Below, in pieces: positions 14,582 to 16,589 of a stretch of DNA of 16,589 nt; the stretch's first letter is position 1, and each line of letters starts with the position of its first letter. Both the position numbers and the translations under genes were made by a program. This DNA comes from an uncultured Eubacteriales bacterium (GTDB lineage Bacteria > Bacillota > Clostridia > Oscillospirales > Acutalibacteraceae). Location: NCBI GenBank assembly GCA_934444895.1, contig CAKSDA010000027.1, positions 1 to 16,589 on the forward strand, written 5' to 3'. The notes under the pieces are model-generated. The model ran no database searches and was not told the DNA's origin. It saw nothing but the letters and a program-made list of their open reading frames with translations.

Positions 14582-14609
14582 ATTATATCATTAAAAGGCA
14601 ATTTGTCAA
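14582..14609 (-). promoter_or_regulatory. Promoter of the tRNA-His/tRNA-Gln unit
   Basis: On the minus strand TTGACA (14609-14604) and TATAAT (14587-14582) are both consensus, 16 bp apart, ending 26 nt before the tRNA-His 5' end. Confidence 0.85.
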
Positions 14610-14639
14610 GTGCTTTTCTTTCAATTTGAGTATTTTTAA

Positions 14640-14769
14640 TTTAAGGTTGCTTAAAACCGCATAAAACCGATTGTAAGTTTCTGAAATAAAAAGCAAGGAA
14701 ACCCATATTACGCTCCTGACAAAAGACTTATGAAACAAAATTTATTTTTATAAAAAAGGGCATTTATAC
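14640..14769. other. Spacer, nothing recognised
   Basis: The 130 nt between the tRNA promoter and the DUF1846 promoter contain no convincing gene, hairpin or regulatory motif. Confidence 0.5.
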
Positions 14770-14798
14770 TTGCATAATGTCGGATTCTGTTGTATACT
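14770..14798 (+). promoter_or_regulatory. Promoter of the DUF1846 gene
   Basis: TTGCAT at 14770-14775 and TATACT at 14793-14798 are separated by 17 bp. Transcription should start near 14805, about 160 nt before the start codon, leaving a long leader. Confidence 0.7.
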
Positions 14799-14804
14799 TT
14801 CATA

Positions 14805-14957
14805 GATGGTGAGCAAAATCCAACCTGCCGAAAACGGTGAATATGAGGCGTTTTTAGGCTTGTTATTTTTGCAAGGCGTCAGCCTAGGCTTGTGAAAATC
14901 GAACTCGTTACGGTTTCGACGATCAAGAGCCTAAGGGCGTTTTGATTATTTGGGGGT
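14805..14957 (+). promoter_or_regulatory. Structured leader of the DUF1846 gene
   Basis: The leader holds two related segments, AGGCGTTTTTAGGCTTGT (14846-14863) and AGGCGTCAGCCTAGGCTTGT (14874-14893). Either can pair in part with the later segment CAAGAGCCTAAGGGCG (14924-14939), so alternative folds are possible. TCGAA (14899-14903) and TTCGA (14915-14919) extend the second pairing into a hairpin related to that at 2003-2050. No T-run terminator follows. A 29-codon frame starts with ATG at 14806, almost at the predicted transcript start, and ends with TGA at 14895. It has no ribosome site and is not called as a gene. The GGGGGT ribosome site at 14952-14957 serves the main gene. Confidence 0.45.
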
Positions 14958-14963
14958 AAATTT

Positions 14964-16448
14964 ATGGCCAAACAGGGATTTGATAATGACAAATATATCA
15001 GTATGCAGTCTCAGAAAATTCGCGACAGAATAGAAATATTCGGCGGAAAACTCTATCTGGAGTTCGGAGGCAAGCTTTTTGATGATTATCATGCTTCTCG
15101 TGTTTTGCCCGGATTTAAACCTGACAGTAAGGTTAAAATGCTTTTAAAGCTTAAAGATCAGGCAGAAATTGTTATTGTAATAAATGCAGACGCCATTGAA
15201 AAAAACAAACGCAGGGGAGATTTGGGAATAACATACGATCTCGACACCCTTCGTCTTATTGATGCTTTCAGGGGCATTGGGCTTTTTGTCGGCAGCGTGG
15301 TTATTACATGTTATAAGGGTCAACCTACAGCAGACGCTTTTGAAAACAGATTGTCGGCACTTGGCGTTAAGGTATATAAACATTATCCCATTGCCGATTA
15401 TCCTTCAAACATTCCTCTTATTGTAAGCGAAGAAGGATTCGGAAAAAATGATTACATAGAGACCTCCAGATCTTTGGTTGTAATTACAGCTCCCGGTCCG
15501 GGAAGCGGAAAAATGGCAACCTGTCTGTCACAACTTTATCATGAACATAAAAAAGGAATTAAAGCAGGTTACGCTAAATTTGAAACATTCCCTATTTGGA
15601 ATATTCCGCTTAAACATCCTGTTAACCTTGCTTACGAGGCGGCAACGGCCGATCTTAAGGATGTTAATATGATTGATTCATATCATCTTGAGGCTTACGG
15701 TGAAACAACTGTTAATTATAATCGTGATATTGAAATTTTCCCGGTTCTTAATGCTATGATGGAAAAAATCATGGGGAAATCGCCATATAAAAGTCCTACC
15801 GATATGGGTGTTAATATGGCCGGATATTGCATTTATGATGATGAAGCGGTATGCACCGCAGCAAAACAGGAAATAATAAGAAGGTATTACAATGCATGCT
15901 GCGGAGTAAGGCAGGGAAATGCAGAGCAGGATGAAATAACAAGAATTGAACTTATAATGGGGCAGCTCGGAATAACTGCTGATGATCGTCCTACTGTTGC
16001 GGCAGCGGTGAAAAAGGCGGAAGAGACGGGTGCTCCGGCAGTTGCTCTTCAATTTGAAGACGGTGAGATAATCACCGGAAAAACATCCTCGCTTTTGGGC
16101 GCTTCGGCCGCAGTGCTTCTTAATGCTCTTAAAAAGCTGGGCGGCATTTCCGATGATATAGATATTTTATCTCACAGTGTTATAGAGCCTATGCAGGAAC
16201 TCAAGGTTAAGTACATGGGCAATCATAATCCGCGCCTTCACACCGATGAAGTTTTAATAGCCCTTTCCATATGCGGCGCTACAAGCCCGGTTGCGGAACT
16301 GGCAATTACTCAGCTTTCAAAGCTTAAGGGATGCGAAGCACATTCTTCGGTTATTCTTTCAGGTGTTGACGAAAATGTTTTCCGCAAACTCGGAATAAAT
16401 ATAACATATGAGCCTAAGTATCAAACAAAAAAGCTTTATCATAACTGA
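14964..16448 (+). CDS. DUF1846 (UPF0371) family protein
   Basis: The 494-residue protein matches the DUF1846/UPF0371 family, whose members are about 500 residues long and whose biochemical function is not established. Recognisable stretches are the N-terminal GFDNDKYISMQSQKIRDRI, FGGKLYLEFGGKLFDDYHA with RVLPGF, ADAIEKNKRRGDLGITYD, and VVITAPGPGSGKMATCLSQL. The glycine-rich APGPGSGK (about 176-183) resembles a nucleotide-binding loop. Further on are FPIWNIPLKHPVNLAYEAAT, YNRDIEIFPVL and SPTDMGVNMAGYCI. No signal peptide or membrane segment is seen, so it should be cytoplasmic. The ATG follows GGGGGT by 6 nt. It is transcribed alone, with its own promoter, structured leader and terminator. Family assignment is firm; a role in nucleotide-linked metabolism is only suggested by the glycine-rich loop. 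Confidence 0.92.
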   Translation: MAKQGFDNDKYISMQSQKIRDRIEIFGGKLYLEFGGKLFDDYHASRVLPGFKPDSKVKMLLKLKDQAEIVIVINADAIEKNKRRGDLGITYDLDTLRLIDAFRGIGLFVGSVVITCYKGQPTADAFENRLSALGVKVYKHYPIADYPSNIPLIVSEEGFGKNDYIETSRSLVVITAPGPGSGKMATCLSQLYHEHKKGIKAGYAKFETFPIWNIPLKHPVNLAYEAATADLKDVNMIDSYHLEAYGETTVNYNRDIEIFPVLNAMMEKIMGKSPYKSPTDMGVNMAGYCIYDDEAVCTAAKQEIIRRYYNACCGVRQGNAEQDEITRIELIMGQLGITADDRPTVAAAVKKAEETGAPAVALQFEDGEIITGKTSSLLGASAAVLLNALKKLGGISDDIDILSHSVIEPMQELKVKYMGNHNPRLHTDEVLIALSICGATSPVAELAITQLSKLKGCEAHSSVILSGVDENVFRKLGINITYEPKYQTKKLYHN

Positions 16449-16519
16449 TAAACTGAAAATAAACTAAAAAGTTTTTATAGGCAAAAAGTTTAAAAGTTAA
16501 AATTTTATAAGCAAAAAGG

Positions 16520-16582
16520 GGCTGTAAAAAAACAGCCAAAAAAACCGAGATTCACTCTAAATTGAGCGGAACTCGGTTTTTT
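16520..16582 (+). terminator. Tandem hairpin terminator after the DUF1846 gene
   Basis: A small stem GGCTGT/ACAGCC (16520-16525 with 16532-16537) is followed by AAAAAACCGAG (16539-16549) paired with CTCGGTTTTTT (16572-16582), with short inner TTC/GAA and CTC/GAG pairs. The T-run of the second stem marks a rho-independent terminator. Its A-run would also allow termination of a gene arriving from the right on the other strand. Confidence 0.85.
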
Positions 16583-16589
16583 AATCTTA

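Noticed and set aside
14806..14895. 29-codon frame as a real leader-peptide gene
   Set aside because: No ribosome site, no composition signal, and it overlaps repeat-like RNA structure; kept only as a hypothesis in the leader finding.

Overview
The window looks like chromosomal DNA from an AT-rich, low-GC Gram-positive anaerobe, most likely a gut-type member of the Clostridia (Oscillospirales/Ruminococcaceae-like). The evidence is sigma-A type promoters, strong AGGAGG-type ribosome sites, short rho-independent terminators, tRNA genes with encoded CCA, a Firmicutes-style PhoP-PhoR plus PstSCAB-PhoU cluster, LuxS, a YesL/DUF624 protein and a DUF1846 protein. No species can be named from the sequence alone. 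I see no phage, transposase, CRISPR array or defence genes.

Layout. (1) 1-1955: a GH30 glycoside hydrolase gene on the minus strand, cut by the left window edge, diverges from an AraC-family regulator gene. The shared spacer holds an 11-bp perfect direct repeat with 21-bp spacing, an AraC-type operator. (2) 2084-3336: an HD-domain phosphohydrolase, then luxS, with structured intergenic RNA before each. (3) 3528-5130: a promoter, an unrecognised Tyr-rich membrane protein, and a YesL-like membrane protein, ended by a long perfect hairpin. (4) 5370-11944, all minus strand: phoP-phoR, terminator, pstS, intercistronic hairpin, pstC-pstA-pstB-phoU with 1 to 4 nt overlaps. This is a complete phosphate-sensing and high-affinity uptake module. 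The phoP and pstS upstream regions share a 20-nt Pho-box-like direct repeat with 16 identities. (5) 12281-14239: a 652-residue surface protein (membrane anchors, Gln/Asn/Ser linker, beta-helix-like repeats), divergent from phoP, with a possible Pho box of its own. (6) 14343-14555: tRNA-His and tRNA-Gln on the minus strand with promoter and terminator. (7) 14770-16582: strong promoter, structured leader of about 160 nt, a DUF1846 gene and a terminator.

How the parts work together. PhoR and PhoP would sense phosphate limitation and raise pstS-pstCAB-phoU expression; PstS captures phosphate, PstCA with PstB imports it, and PhoU feeds back on signalling. The surface protein may belong to the same regulon, but that is inference. 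The AraC regulator probably controls the divergent GH30 gene.

The least explained signals are non-coding. A 22-nt motif followed directly by an inverted repeat lies just downstream of three stop codons. A related hairpin lies just upstream of two start codons. The luxS and DUF1846 genes have structured leaders. Nothing here is convincingly a new multi-gene system; these RNA/repeat elements and the surface protein are the best leads.
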